Origin: an uncultured Bacilli bacterium
GTDB taxonomy: Bacteria > Bacillota_I > Bacilli_A > RF39 > UBA660
Assembly: GCA_934131005.1 (NCBI GenBank)
Contig: CAKOYV010000004.1
Coordinates: 1 to 64,000, forward strand
Direction: 5' to 3'
Length of the DNA stretch: 64,000 nucleotides
Positions 28,611 through 37,810 of this stretch are shown piece by piece. Within the stretch, counting starts at the first letter, position 1. Every line of letters begins with the position of its first letter. The notes beneath the pieces are model-generated. The model saw only the letters and a list, made by a program, of their open reading frames with translations. It was not told the origin of the DNA and did not search any database. Made by a program: the position numbers and the translations under genes.

Positions 28611-29375
28611 CTAATTAACAAAGAACATCAAAATATCTGTCAAAGACAATTTAGATACTAACAACAACATAGCCGCCATACTAAGAAAAGGACCAAAAGG
28701 AATCACATTTTCCTTATCAGTAAATAGAAGCAATAAAGCTACCGGAAAGGCTATAAACGTTGCCAAAAATATTGTACAAACCGATAAACCATATCCCAAA
28801 ACAATTCCAAATAAAAACATTAATTTAATATCTCCACCACCAAGAGATTCCTTTTTAAAAGCCTTATCACCAAGTATTTTTATTACATACATTGTCAAAA
28901 AAGCCCCTAAACCAGAATAAACATGCATTGCTGCCTTTTCAAACCCAAAGTGAATAATATATAAAATAATAATAAGTAAAGAAGCAATTCCTAAAACCTC
29001 ATCTAAAATTATCATATATTCAATATCACTAACGATAACAATAACCAAAGCAGATACAAAAACTAACGCAATAGCTAAATCAAAAGTCAATTTAAAGCTA
29101 TGAAAACAAACCGCAAACAAAAGACCTGTCACTAACTCTACAATAAAATAACTAATAGGAATCCTAGAAGAACAACTACTACATCTTCCCCTCAAAAAAA
29201 GATACGAAAAAATAGGAATATTTTCATACCACTTAAGACGATGATTACACTTAGGGCAGTGCGAAGCAGGAAAAAGAATTGATTCATCATTAGACATTCT
29301 AGTAGCAACAACATGATAAAATGAACCCATAACAGCTCCAAAGATAAAAAACGAAACTAAAAAATATACTTCCAC
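28611..29375 (-). CDS. pilD: Type IV prepilin peptidase (A24 family)
   Basis: 254-residue polytopic aspartic protease that cleaves class III signal peptides of prepilins and may N-methylate the product. The N-terminal cytoplasmic loop has the CPKC...CSSC zinc motif (residues about 40-67). Catalytic aspartates are in SDIEYMIILDE and in the GGGDIKLMF (family GxGD) motif near residue 190. It follows the PilC-type gene by 13 bases and starts with GTG behind GGAGGTGA. Both prepilins in this window (11574-11795 and 37154-37708) carry sites it could cut. Confidence 0.93.
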   Translation of the reverse strand: MEVYFLVSFFIFGAVMGSFYHVVATRMSNDESILFPASHCPKCNHRLKWYENIPIFSYLFLRGRCSSCSSRIPISYFIVELVTGLLFAVCFHSFKLTFDLAIALVFVSALVIVIVSDIEYMIILDEVLGIASLLIIILYIIHFGFEKAAMHVYSGLGAFLTMYVIKILGDKAFKKESLGGGDIKLMFLFGIVLGYGLSVCTIFLATFIAFPVALLLLFTDKENVIPFGPFLSMAAMLLLVSKLSLTDILMFFVN

Positions 29376-29388
29376 AACTATTCACCTC

Positions 29389-30744
29389 CTAAGCAATTTC
29401 ATCATACATATTAAACATTGGAACAATAACTGCTAACAACACTATTCCAACAACAACTGCTAAAAATATTATCATAACAGGCTCTATTAAACTCTTAAGT
29501 TGCCCAATTAAATTCTTCTGTTCCGTATTATAATAATCTGACACTTTACTCATCATTGTCCCAAGTCTTCCAGTTCTCTCACCCGTAAGTAACATCTCAT
29601 AAGCTATAACAGGAAAAGCCCAATGATTTTTAAATGCAAGCGAAACACTATTACCATTACTCAAATTAACAACAGCATCTCTTATTAATAATTTATATAT
29701 CTCATTATCCGTAACTTTACCCAAAATCTCCATACTATCTGTAATAAAAACATCATAATTAATCAAACTAGCAAAAGTCTTAGTAAACATAATAACTTCT
29801 TTATAAATAATAATATTTTTAACAACAGGAATATGCATAAGAGTCCACTGAACAGCCATCTTAAACTTAGCAACATTTTTATATAAAATAGATAAAACTA
29901 AAACAGTTGCTACTATAACTAAAATAACATATAACAAATTAGCCGCTAAAAAGTCACTTAAATTAACAATTGCTACTGTAATAGCAGGCAAATCACTACC
30001 AATCTGTTCATACATATCCGTAAATTCTGGTACAACATATAAAATAATATATACTAAAACAACGATAGCCACAACAAAAATAACAGCTGGATAAGTCATT
30101 GCACTAATTATTTGTTTCTTATTCTCATAGCTAGTCTTATAATACTCTGCCATATCATCCAAAACACCAGTAAGATTTCCCGTAAGTTCTGATGTCTTAA
30201 TCATATTAATAAGTAACTTAGGAAAAACAACTCCTTGCTTATTCATAGCCTCACTAAGAGTTTCACCAGAATTAAGCTCAAAAACAAGTCTATTATATAG
30301 ATTTTTTGTATTTTTATTCTTAGCCTGCTTAGCCAATATTGCAATAGAATCAACAAGTGGAATACCAGCCTTAATATAAGTAGATAACTGTGTTAAAAAG
30401 AAATTTAAATTTTTCTCTTTCATAGGTCTTACCAAAAACTGCACTAATCCTAATTTATTAACAACACGTGCCTCATCAATAGCAATAACATCATACCCCT
30501 GATTTAAAAGAAAAGAATGAACATCAACCTTTGATAAAGCATCCAAAGAAGATTTAATAATATTACCCTGCTTGTCACGAACAGTATAATTATATCTAAT
30601 ACTCTTAGTATTCTTAATAGCATCCGCAGGTGTTAGTTCCATCGTCTTAAGCTTCATATTAGCCTCTCTCTTCTTCTGACTACTACCACTACCACCAACA
30701 GGTTGATTTAAAGCACTTATAAACTTTTTAAAACCTGAAGCCAT
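29389..30744 (-). CDS. pilC: Type IV pilus/type II secretion platform protein PilC/GspF
   Basis: 451 residues. After a Ser/Gly/Lys-rich N-terminal region comes the GspF pattern: two homologous cytoplasmic four-helix domains, the first starting NLNFFLTQLSTYIKAGIPL and the second MFTKTFASLINYDVFI, each followed by transmembrane helices (AVIFVVAIVVLVYIILYVVP; VMIIFLAVVVGIVLLAVIV). It assembles pilin into the fibre at the inner membrane together with a motor ATPase. That ATPase (PilB/GspE) is not next to it; the neighbouring gene upstream runs the other way. AGGAGG precedes the ATG and an extended -10 (TGTTATAAT on the minus strand) lies in the gap. Confidence 0.92.
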   Translation of the reverse strand: MASGFKKFISALNQPVGGSGSSQKKREANMKLKTMELTPADAIKNTKSIRYNYTVRDKQGNIIKSSLDALSKVDVHSFLLNQGYDVIAIDEARVVNKLGLVQFLVRPMKEKNLNFFLTQLSTYIKAGIPLVDSIAILAKQAKNKNTKNLYNRLVFELNSGETLSEAMNKQGVVFPKLLINMIKTSELTGNLTGVLDDMAEYYKTSYENKKQIISAMTYPAVIFVVAIVVLVYIILYVVPEFTDMYEQIGSDLPAITVAIVNLSDFLAANLLYVILVIVATVLVLSILYKNVAKFKMAVQWTLMHIPVVKNIIIYKEVIMFTKTFASLINYDVFITDSMEILGKVTDNEIYKLLIRDAVVNLSNGNSVSLAFKNHWAFPVIAYEMLLTGERTGRLGTMMSKVSDYYNTEQKNLIGQLKSLIEPVMIIFLAVVVGIVLLAVIVPMFNMYDEIA

Positions 30745-30844
30745 ACAATACCTCCTATCATACTTGTACTAATTATAACATACTTCTTCTATATTTTTAA
30801 CTTTTTTTCATAAAAGACATATATTATTGTAAAGAGGTGTTACC

Positions 30845-31354
30845 ATGTATAATCAACCATTCTATATTCCAGGATATAGCTATGGAAGCATACCAGGTAT
30901 AGCAAATAGCCAAATACTAAGAGCTGCTGCCCCTGTTGCATCAAGAGCAATACCATCATCCCTAGGATTAGGAGCAAGCCAAGTAGCAAGAACACCAGGT
31001 CTATTTGGAAGACTATCCCAAACCGTAGGCGCCATCAAATCTCTAAATTGGGGAGGATTAATCAACAACACATCTAAAACCTTAGGAATAATAAATCAAA
31101 CAATTCCCTTAGTAAGACAAGTAGGACCCATGGTTGGTAATATGCGTTCCATGCTAAAAATAGCCTCTGTATTCAAAGACGAAACCGACGTAAAACAACC
31201 AACACCAAATAAAAAAGAAACAACTTATAACCAAAGAAAAACACCTACAACAAAAACAAATTACCAACAAAATAACAGCACTTACAAAGAAAAAAAAGAG
31301 GATTCAAACAATCATAAATTTATTGAAGAATCCCCAACTTTCTTTATAGACTAA
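30845..31354 (+). CDS. YqfQ/VrrA-like protein
   Basis: 169 residues. An aromatic/Pro/Gly-rich N-terminus (FYIPGYSYGSIPG), a glycine-rich middle, then IINQTIPLVRQVGPMVGNMRSMLKIA, which fits the PMxxQYGPMxxNLP-type core of the Bacillus YqfQ/VrrA family. The C-terminus is polar and disordered (Asn/Lys/Thr-rich). YqfQ-type proteins have been linked to spore formation in Bacillus, but the molecular role is not known. AAAGAGGTG precedes the ATG. Family assignment is by pattern and moderate in confidence. Confidence 0.65.
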   Translation: MYNQPFYIPGYSYGSIPGIANSQILRAAAPVASRAIPSSLGLGASQVARTPGLFGRLSQTVGAIKSLNWGGLINNTSKTLGIINQTIPLVRQVGPMVGNMRSMLKIASVFKDETDVKQPTPNKKETTYNQRKTPTTKTNYQQNNSTYKEKKEDSNNHKFIEESPTFFID

Positions 31355-31883
31355 CTATATTTACCAAAATATAATCATACTTATCTAAATTATAAATAGT
31401 TCCACAATAAGAACACTTACCACTTGTATTAACACTAATAGAAGCCCCACATCCTGGACATTTTCTTACAGCGCCCTGTTGTAAGAATTTTCGCGTTTTC
31501 TCAAACGTAAGCATATAATCTCTACTCACTCTAGTATTATTATCTCCACTAACAAACGAAGAAGTTTCTTTATCTAAAAGATAATCCAAATACCTAGCTG
31601 ATAATCTAACAGAAACAATAAACTTATCCTCCGTAATATTAACATTTTCTATTTGACTATCGCGAACATTCAACTCATCATACATCTGAATAACCCCGCG
31701 ACGATTTAACTCTGAGACCTTAGAACAATAAAAGTTATATACATCATCACTAAGAAAATGTTTAACACTATCCATATCATCAATCATCAAAGCCGTAAAT
31801 AACTTTACAAAAACATTCGCAACATAACTCTTAAATGAAGCCTCATCAAAAGTATTATCATACTTCATTAACTCATTAATCAT
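31344..31883 (-). CDS. TIM44-like domain protein with C-terminal zinc ribbon
   Basis: About 179 residues, no membrane segment. The N-terminal part (FKSYVANVFVKLFTALMIDD, then FLSDDVYNFYCSKV) fits a TIM44/NTF2-like fold, followed by strands with YMLTFEKTRKF. It ends in a zinc ribbon: CPGCGAS, 13 residues, CSYCGTIYN. It begins eight to eleven bases after a larger paralogue with the same domain order, behind AGGAGG. The two are probably co-transcribed and may interact. Function unknown. Confidence 0.75.
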   Translation of the reverse strand: MINELMKYDNTFDEASFKSYVANVFVKLFTALMIDDMDSVKHFLSDDVYNFYCSKVSELNRRGVIQMYDELNVRDSQIENVNITEDKFIVSVRLSARYLDYLLDKETSSFVSGDNNTRVSRDYMLTFEKTRKFLQQGAVRKCPGCGASISVNTSGKCSYCGTIYNLDKYDYILVNIVSL

Positions 31884-31894
31884 CAAAAATCCTC

Positions 31895-32773
31895 CTAACT
31901 ATTTCTTTGACCAATACACTCTTTTTTACTCATAACAAACTTGTTAGACTTATTAACAATAGTACTATCACAATATGGACAAACTCCTCCACTAATAATA
32001 TCTAAACTAGCTCCACAATTAGGACATTTATCAATTTTCTCATCATCTTCCATACTTCTAGTCAAAGTAATCAAATAATCAACATTATTCTTAACCTTAT
32101 CATTGCCTCTTACAACTTTGTCATCCTTATCAACAACATAATCATATTGACTAACATTCAAATAAACAACAATAGTTTCCATACCATTAGAAACAGAAAC
32201 AGAATTAACACTAACCTTATTACAAACAATATCCTTCATCATATTTTTCTGTTTCTTTGCACGCAAAACATTTAATTGACTCTGATACATATTAAACATC
32301 TCATCTGTAACATATCCTCTAAGACTATCATTATCAAAATTCATCCAAGCCTCTTGAACATTTTTATAAATATCAAATGCTTGCTTCTTTAAAGCATCAA
32401 CACCTAAAGTAGGATCAATCTTCCTAATAGCATCCAAACTCATCTCAGCTTGCTGATTACCAATAAAACTACCAGTACCACTACCATTTTTCTTCGTAAC
32501 CACCAACACAATAAATATAATAATAATTATTATTACCACTGTTACTGATGAAATTCCATCACCATCACCATAAACATAAGTACCACTTCCACTATCCCAA
32601 GAAGAATCGCTATCCCAACTTGATGAAGAATCACTCCAACTAGAACCTCCACTATCATAACTACTATCCCAACCACTATCAGCATTTACAACTCTAGAAA
32701 AGCAAGCAAAAGCAATTAAAACAAGTACTATCAATAAATTACATTTAACTCTCTTATTAAAAAACTCTCTCAT
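31895..32773 (-). CDS. Membrane TIM44-like domain protein with zinc ribbon
   Basis: 292 residues. Signal peptide or anchor (LLIVLVLIAFACFSRVVNA), a Ser/Trp/Asp/Gly-rich extracytoplasmic loop, a transmembrane helix (VTVVIIIIIIFIVLVVTK, about residues 78-95), then a cytoplasmic TIM44/NTF2-like domain (AFDIYKNVQEAWMNFDNDSL) and a zinc ribbon (CPNCGAS...CPYCDST). The topology puts the folded part inside the cell. Related proteins occur in many Firmicutes as TIM44-like domain proteins, without a defined role. AGGAGTG precedes the ATG. First gene of a two-gene operon with its soluble paralogue. Confidence 0.78.
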   Translation of the reverse strand: MREFFNKRVKCNLLIVLVLIAFACFSRVVNADSGWDSSYDSGGSSWSDSSSSWDSDSSWDSGSGTYVYGDGDGISSVTVVIIIIIIFIVLVVTKKNGSGTGSFIGNQQAEMSLDAIRKIDPTLGVDALKKQAFDIYKNVQEAWMNFDNDSLRGYVTDEMFNMYQSQLNVLRAKKQKNMMKDIVCNKVSVNSVSVSNGMETIVVYLNVSQYDYVVDKDDKVVRGNDKVKNNVDYLITLTRSMEDDEKIDKCPNCGASLDIISGGVCPYCDSTIVNKSNKFVMSKKECIGQRNS

Positions 32774-32865
32774 ACAACACTCCTATCTAATAAAAGTATA
32801 TCACACAGTCAAAAAAACTACTACAAAAAAATAAGATTTTCAAAATAATCTTATCTCTTTAAATA

Positions 32866-34104
32866 TTATCTCCCCTTTAATAGTATAATATCGCTTTCAC
32901 AAGTAGCAATATCAATTTTACTTTTTGTAGAACTACAATATTTTTCTACTTCATCCTTCTTCAACAATTTTCTTAAATATTTATTATCTGATTTCATAGC
33001 TTTATCATAAAAATCCTTAGCTTCTTCAAAATAATCAACCGGTTTTTTATCTGCAAAGAAATTTGTTATCTCCTTTGAACTATCCTTAAAATGAACACCA
33101 ATAAGTCCAAATTCTCTCAATACCTTATAATAATATATAAATTCGATTGGTTTCAAATATTCATAACTCCCGTGATTCAATTGTTCTAATATTCTCTTTT
33201 CTTTACAAAAGAATTCTAATGCTATATCAGGCTTTTGCAAGACCACATGACGAATACCACTAATATAACAATTTTTATAACTATTATCACTACTATTTGC
33301 CAATAAGGAAAATATTTCTTCTTTAAATTCATTATTTAAATGCTCCTTTTTGAATGCCATAGAATAATAACTCTTAAAAGCAACATAAGATAGTATTTCT
33401 CTATTTATATTTTTCTCATGTTCAACAAACATATTATACCAATTAAATATTTCCCTAAAATATCTACCATCTAAATTAACTAAATTACCACCTAATACAT
33501 ACAAATTATCAAAATCACTATATTTTTTTTGAAGTTCATATATCTCATTAACAACTTTTTTAGTATCAAACTCTAAACTACCATAACCCCCAAAAACCAA
33601 ATTATAAATTTTATTTATATTATATATACAATAATAATATGCATATTCTAAACATTCATATTCATCACTATTTTTTTCATTCTTTCTTAATTTATCTAAT
33701 TCATCATAAGATTCAAAGTATTTCATATATGAATTATCACTTAAATTTTTCTCATCACCAGTGATAAAATTTTTTTCTATAAAAAAAGCCCTAAACAAAT
33801 CATTTTTATGATAAATTTCTAAAATTTTACTTAACAAATCATAATTTTTAAACTTATTTTTTAAAATAAACTTAGATTTAGCAAAAGTTTCTTCTTTTCC
33901 AGAAAAATCAAATTCTGGAATATTTTCATATACAATAACTTCATCATAATGACAATCTGCAGGTATTGATAAATCACTACCTTCAGTATATATATCTTCA
34001 GACACTAAAATACCCATAAATCTAAGAAAATGAGTAATATAATCAGCCTCAAATTTATTTTCATATTTATACCATAATTTTACTCTTCTAATATTATTAT
34101 CCAT
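32866..34104 (-). CDS. Hypothetical protein co-transcribed with a rhomboid protease
   Basis: About 412 residues, soluble, acidic and probably all-helical after an N-terminal 60-residue alpha/beta segment (VKLWYKYENKFEADYITHFL). The later part has loosely TPR-like helix pairs (YFEEAKDFYDKAMKSDNKYL). I place the start at ATG 34104 because GGAGGTGA, which overlaps the rhomboid stop codon, lies eight bases upstream. No recognisable family. Direct coupling to the rhomboid gene suggests a related task, such as substrate handling or regulation. Confidence 0.7.
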   Translation of the reverse strand: MDNNIRRVKLWYKYENKFEADYITHFLRFMGILVSEDIYTEGSDLSIPADCHYDEVIVYENIPEFDFSGKEETFAKSKFILKNKFKNYDLLSKILEIYHKNDLFRAFFIEKNFITGDEKNLSDNSYMKYFESYDELDKLRKNEKNSDEYECLEYAYYYCIYNINKIYNLVFGGYGSLEFDTKKVVNEIYELQKKYSDFDNLYVLGGNLVNLDGRYFREIFNWYNMFVEHEKNINREILSYVAFKSYYSMAFKKEHLNNEFKEEIFSLLANSSDNSYKNCYISGIRHVVLQKPDIALEFFCKEKRILEQLNHGSYEYLKPIEFIYYYKVLREFGLIGVHFKDSSKEITNFFADKKPVDYFEEAKDFYDKAMKSDNKYLRKLLKKDEVEKYCSSTKSKIDIATCESDIILLKGR

Positions 34105-34121
34105 AAAACTATTCACCTCCA

Positions 34122-35273
34122 TTATCTAAAAAATGCCATGTACACAATAAAAATTAAATATATAATTAATAAGATACAACCATTAATTTTATCTGAAGTA
34201 CTACTCTTATCAGGAACACCACAAGCCATAGCAGCAAACAAGCCACCAATCAATCCCCCGATATGAGCAAAATTATCAATTCCTGATATCATAAACCCAA
34301 TTACTAAGTTAAGAATAATAACAGGAATTATTTGACTTTTCAAAACATTTCCTAAATAAACTCTATAATGATATCCAAAATATATAATAGCTCCAAGAAG
34401 TCCAAATATAGCTCCACTAGCACCAACACTAACTATATTACTACTACTAAACACAAGCGATAAAATACTACCACAAATACCACTAACTAAGAAAATAAAT
34501 AAATATTTTAACTTACCATAAAAGCTCTCAACCTGAGGCCCTATAACAATCAAAGAATACATATTACAAATAATGTGAGCAAAACCAGCATGTAAGAAAA
34601 TACAAGTTAATAATCTATAATACTCACCAGCCTTAGTATAATAAGAACTATTAGCCCCCATAAAAACTAAAGTCTTAACATCACTAGGGCCATTTCCAAC
34701 AAAGAAACATAATACAAACATTGCAACACAAATACTAATAATTATATATGTAATAATAGGTATTCTAGGTGAAAAAATCTTTTCAACTCTCTGAGACTTC
34801 TCCAAACTCTCTTTATTTATATCATCACTAATTTTAACAAATAAATCTATTCCCTTCTCTTCATGTTTCGTTTTCTCAACAATATCAGGAAATATTTCTA
34901 ATAAATTAGGGTTCCTAATCTCACTATTCTTACTTACCAAAAAGTTCTTATCATTACCATCATCAACCTTAAGTTCTACCCCTTCTCCAAGACTAGTATA
35001 AATACTAACAACCGGCATATTTAACGAAAAAGTTTTCTTTTTCAAATTATCAGCAATCCTCTTTAATTTAAATCTATCAAAACTAAGTTGCTCATTATTA
35101 TGAATATAACGACTAACAATCCTTATTATTTTATAATCACTATCCATATTCTCAAGCCATATCTCATCATTTATCCCATGTAAAATAACTGGATTATAAT
35201 TTTTTTCTGTTATAAAATAATGAACTAAGTTCATAACTAACAAATCATTACTACTAATTTTAACATCAGTCAT
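34122..35273 (-). CDS. Rhomboid-family intramembrane serine protease
   Basis: About 383 residues. A cytoplasmic N-terminal domain of some 150 residues, as in Bacillus YqgP/GluP, precedes six or seven transmembrane helices. The catalytic serine is in GASGAIFG (about residue 285) and the histidine in NFAHIGGLIGG near residue 337. HAGFAHIICNMYSL carries the conserved His/Asn of the oxyanion region. It cleaves membrane protein segments; YqgP acts in membrane protein quality control. The substrate here is unknown. The next gene's ribosome binding site overlaps its stop codon. Confidence 0.9.
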   Translation of the reverse strand: MTDVKISSNDLLVMNLVHYFITEKNYNPVILHGINDEIWLENMDSDYKIIRIVSRYIHNNEQLSFDRFKLKRIADNLKKKTFSLNMPVVSIYTSLGEGVELKVDDGNDKNFLVSKNSEIRNPNLLEIFPDIVEKTKHEEKGIDLFVKISDDINKESLEKSQRVEKIFSPRIPIITYIIISICVAMFVLCFFVGNGPSDVKTLVFMGANSSYYTKAGEYYRLLTCIFLHAGFAHIICNMYSLIVIGPQVESFYGKLKYLFIFLVSGICGSILSLVFSSSNIVSVGASGAIFGLLGAIIYFGYHYRVYLGNVLKSQIIPVIILNLVIGFMISGIDNFAHIGGLIGGLFAAMACGVPDKSSTSDKINGCILLIIYLIFIVYMAFFR

Positions 35274-35341
35274 CACTTATAACCTTCTTTCTCACGCATA
35301 ATATTATACTAAAAAACATAAAATAAATAAAGAGGTGGCCT

Positions 35342-35788
35342 ATGAATTTAAAAAAATTTCTTAAATACTTATTATACCTATTCCCATGGTTTATATCAGT
35401 AATATTTGTAAAAATAGATTCTAATTATTATCAAGAATTAACCTTACCATTCTTTGCCCCACCAAAAATATTATTTCCTATTATATGGACAATATTATAT
35501 ATTTTAATATCCATAGCCATTTATCAAACTCTAAAAAAAGCAAATTCCAATTATAAAATATATCTATTAATAAATTATTTAGCCAACCAATTATATACAA
35601 CTTGTTTCTTTATCTTTAAAAATAATCTTCTAAGTCTTACAGATTGCTTAATAACTCTACTGTCCTCTATGTATCTCTACCTCGAAGTAAAAGATATCAA
35701 TAAAAAATCATCTACCTATCTAATTCCCTATATAATATGGAATCTATATGCTACTATATTATCTCTAAGTATTTTACTCTTAAATTAA
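35342..35788 (+). CDS. TspO/MBR family membrane protein
   Basis: 148 residues, about five transmembrane helices. Family marks: LTLPFFAPPKILFPIIWTIL matches the WYxxLxkPxFxPPxxxFxxvWxxLY region, and PYIIWNLYATILSLSILLLN matches the C-terminal PYLxWxxfAxxLNxxxxxLN, with Ser replacing the usual Asn in the last helix. TspO proteins bind tetrapyrroles and affect their turnover. The role in this organism cannot be stated. AGAGGTGG precedes the ATG. Its stop overlaps the end of convergent rluD by four bases. Confidence 0.85.
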   Translation: MNLKKFLKYLLYLFPWFISVIFVKIDSNYYQELTLPFFAPPKILFPIIWTILYILISIAIYQTLKKANSNYKIYLLINYLANQLYTTCFFIFKNNLLSLTDCLITLLSSMYLYLEVKDINKKSSTYLIPYIIWNLYATILSLSILLLN

Positions 35789-36681
35789 TCCTCATTCTTA
35801 TATTTAGAAACTATTTCTAAAAATTTATCAGGAACTGAAGCGTTAAATTCCATATATTGTTTTGTAATTGGATGAACAAATCCCAATGTTTTAGCGTGTA
35901 ACATCTGCCCAAAATTCTTATCATCCATTTTTTTATACCCATAAACAGGATCATTGACAACAGGATGATTTATATAACTCATATGAACTCTAATCTGATG
36001 CGTTCTTCCAGTTTCTAACTTACATTCTATTAAAGTAGCCTTTTTATAACGTTCAAGTACTCTAATATGTGTAATAGCCTCTTTACTATTAACATCAGTT
36101 ACAGCCATTTTCTTTCTATTAGAAACATCTCTACCAATAGGAGCATCTATAGTAGCCGTATCCTCTAAAATAACTCCGTGTACCAATGCTATATACTTCC
36201 TAGTAACACTCTTAGCTGCTATCTGTGCTGCCAAATCATTATGTACAAAATCAGTCTTAGCAACCACTAACAAACCTGAAGTATCAGCATCAATACGATG
36301 CACAATTCCAGGCCTAACACTCCCATTAACATCACTAAGACAATTACAATGATACATAAGAGCATTAACTAACGTACCACTATGATTACCAATAGCAGGA
36401 TGAACAACCATTCCTGACTTTTTATTAACAACCAACAAATAATCGTCCTCATAAACTATATCAAGTGGAATATCTTCTGCCTCAACCACCATCTCTTCAC
36501 TATAATCATCATTAACATAAATCAAATCTCCCAAATGAACCTTATAGCTACTCTTAACCTTTTTTGAATTAACTAAAATATCACCACTATCAAGCATTCT
36601 CTGAATCTTACTCCGACTATTTCCCAAATACGACATCAAATACTTATCAATTCTACCATCACCATTAACTTTTATTTCCAT
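35785..36681 (-). CDS. rluD: RluD-type 23S rRNA pseudouridine synthase
   Basis: RluA-family pseudouridine synthase, 298 residues. An N-terminal S4 RNA-binding domain (RIDKYLMSYLGNSRSKIQRM) is followed by the catalytic domain with GIVHRIDADTSGLLVVAKT, where the Asp of HRID is the nucleophile, and the C-terminal TGRTHQIRVHM motif. It probably modifies large-subunit rRNA, although which RluA subfamily target it has cannot be settled by eye. It overlaps lspA by 17 bases, the usual lspA-rluD pairing of Firmicutes. Confidence 0.93.
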   Translation of the reverse strand: MEIKVNGDGRIDKYLMSYLGNSRSKIQRMLDSGDILVNSKKVKSSYKVHLGDLIYVNDDYSEEMVVEAEDIPLDIVYEDDYLLVVNKKSGMVVHPAIGNHSGTLVNALMYHCNCLSDVNGSVRPGIVHRIDADTSGLLVVAKTDFVHNDLAAQIAAKSVTRKYIALVHGVILEDTATIDAPIGRDVSNRKKMAVTDVNSKEAITHIRVLERYKKATLIECKLETGRTHQIRVHMSYINHPVVNDPVYGYKKMDDKNFGQMLHAKTLGFVHPITKQYMEFNASVPDKFLEIVSKYKNED

Positions 36682-37141
36682 CTCTACTACACCTCTCTTT
36701 ATAAAAACTAATAAATAAATACATTAAAATACCAATAACAATAAAACAATCTGCAATATTAAAAATAGGATAATCATAACTAAAAATATCTATATCAATA
36801 AAATCTCTAACATAACCTAAAATAATTCTATCAATAAAATTTCCAATAGCACCCCCTAAAACTAAACCATAACTAACACCTTCCCAAAAATTTTTAACTT
36901 TGAAGAAAGTATAATAAAACATACAACCTAAGAAAAATATTGTAACAAGAATTAAAACTAAAACATTACCATCTAAAAAACTAAAAGCAGCTCCTGTATT
37001 TTTAACATAAGTTATTCTAAAAAAATTATTAATAATACTAAAACTTTGATTTTCTACCATCAAACTAGAAACAACAAACTTACTAACCATATCCAAAATT
37101 AAAACTACCCCTATAATAACCATCATCTTTTTATTTGTCAC
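36665..37141 (-). CDS. lspA: Lipoprotein signal peptidase LspA
   Basis: 158-residue membrane aspartic protease that removes lipoprotein signal peptides after lipid modification. Four transmembrane helices. Signatures: NTGAAFSFLDG, GGAIGNFIDRIILGYVRDFIDI with the first catalytic Asp, and FNIADCFIVIG with the second. It starts with GTG 12 bases after a type IV prepilin gene, so the prepilin, lspA and rluD may share a transcript. Confidence 0.95.
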   Translation of the reverse strand: MTNKKMMVIIGVVLILDMVSKFVVSSLMVENQSFSIINNFFRITYVKNTGAAFSFLDGNVLVLILVTIFFLGCMFYYTFFKVKNFWEGVSYGLVLGGAIGNFIDRIILGYVRDFIDIDIFSYDYPIFNIADCFIVIGILMYLFISFYKERCSRDGNKS

Positions 37142-37153
37142 ACCATCATCTCC

Positions 37154-37708
37154 CTAACACTTAATACTAGCATCTATATTTTTTATACTACTACACAATT
37201 TACTAGGAAAATTAGTTATAACACTATTATCAGAACTTATATCACACAAAGTATTACTACCATTCAAATCTACATAGTAATAATAAACATAATCGCTATC
37301 CTTAAAAACTCTAACATAAGGATTCGTATTACTATCAAAACAACTTTTCTTATTTTTAGGATTAATAATTTTATCTCCTGATATTAGCCCTTCATCTACC
37401 ACTCGATTAACTCCAAATTTACCAATCTCTAAAGCACTACTTTGACTACAATTATCACTAGCCTCATCACCACTTTTTTTACATTTTTTAAAATCTATTC
37501 CTGTAATACCACCATCATTAATACTAGCTTTATTAAGATCTATATATGCAACAATAGCTGATTCTAATTTAGAAACAAATACATCCTCACTTTTCTTCTT
37601 TGAAGTATTAATATAATTAATAACTCCATTAGTAGCAATCCCCATAACAATACCTAAAATAACAACGACAGCCAACATCTCCACTAGCGTAAAACCTTTA
37701 TTATTCAT
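37154..37708 (-). CDS. Type IV prepilin/pseudopilin
   Basis: About 184 residues. N-terminus MNNKGFTLVEMLAVVVILGI is a textbook type IV prepilin signal: cleavage after Gly, Phe at +1, Glu at +5, then the long hydrophobic helix. The globular part contains several cysteines (KKCKK, DNCSQ, KKSCFD, TLCD, KLCSS) that could form disulphides. ATG 37708 is chosen because GGTGATTATT precedes it. Needs the prepilin peptidase at 28611-29375. It is not clustered with pilus genes but sits upstream of lspA. Confidence 0.88.
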   Translation of the reverse strand: MNNKGFTLVEMLAVVVILGIVMGIATNGVINYINTSKKKSEDVFVSKLESAIVAYIDLNKASINDGGITGIDFKKCKKSGDEASDNCSQSSALEIGKFGVNRVVDEGLISGDKIINPKNKKSCFDSNTNPYVRVFKDSDYVYYYYVDLNGSNTLCDISSDNSVITNFPSKLCSSIKNIDASIKC

Positions 37709-37810
37709 AATAATCACCACACACCAATTTTATCATATTTTCCAAAAATTTAAAACCCTTCAGTTGACAACAAAGAAGAAAAAAATATATAATTACAATG
37801 GTGATTTATT

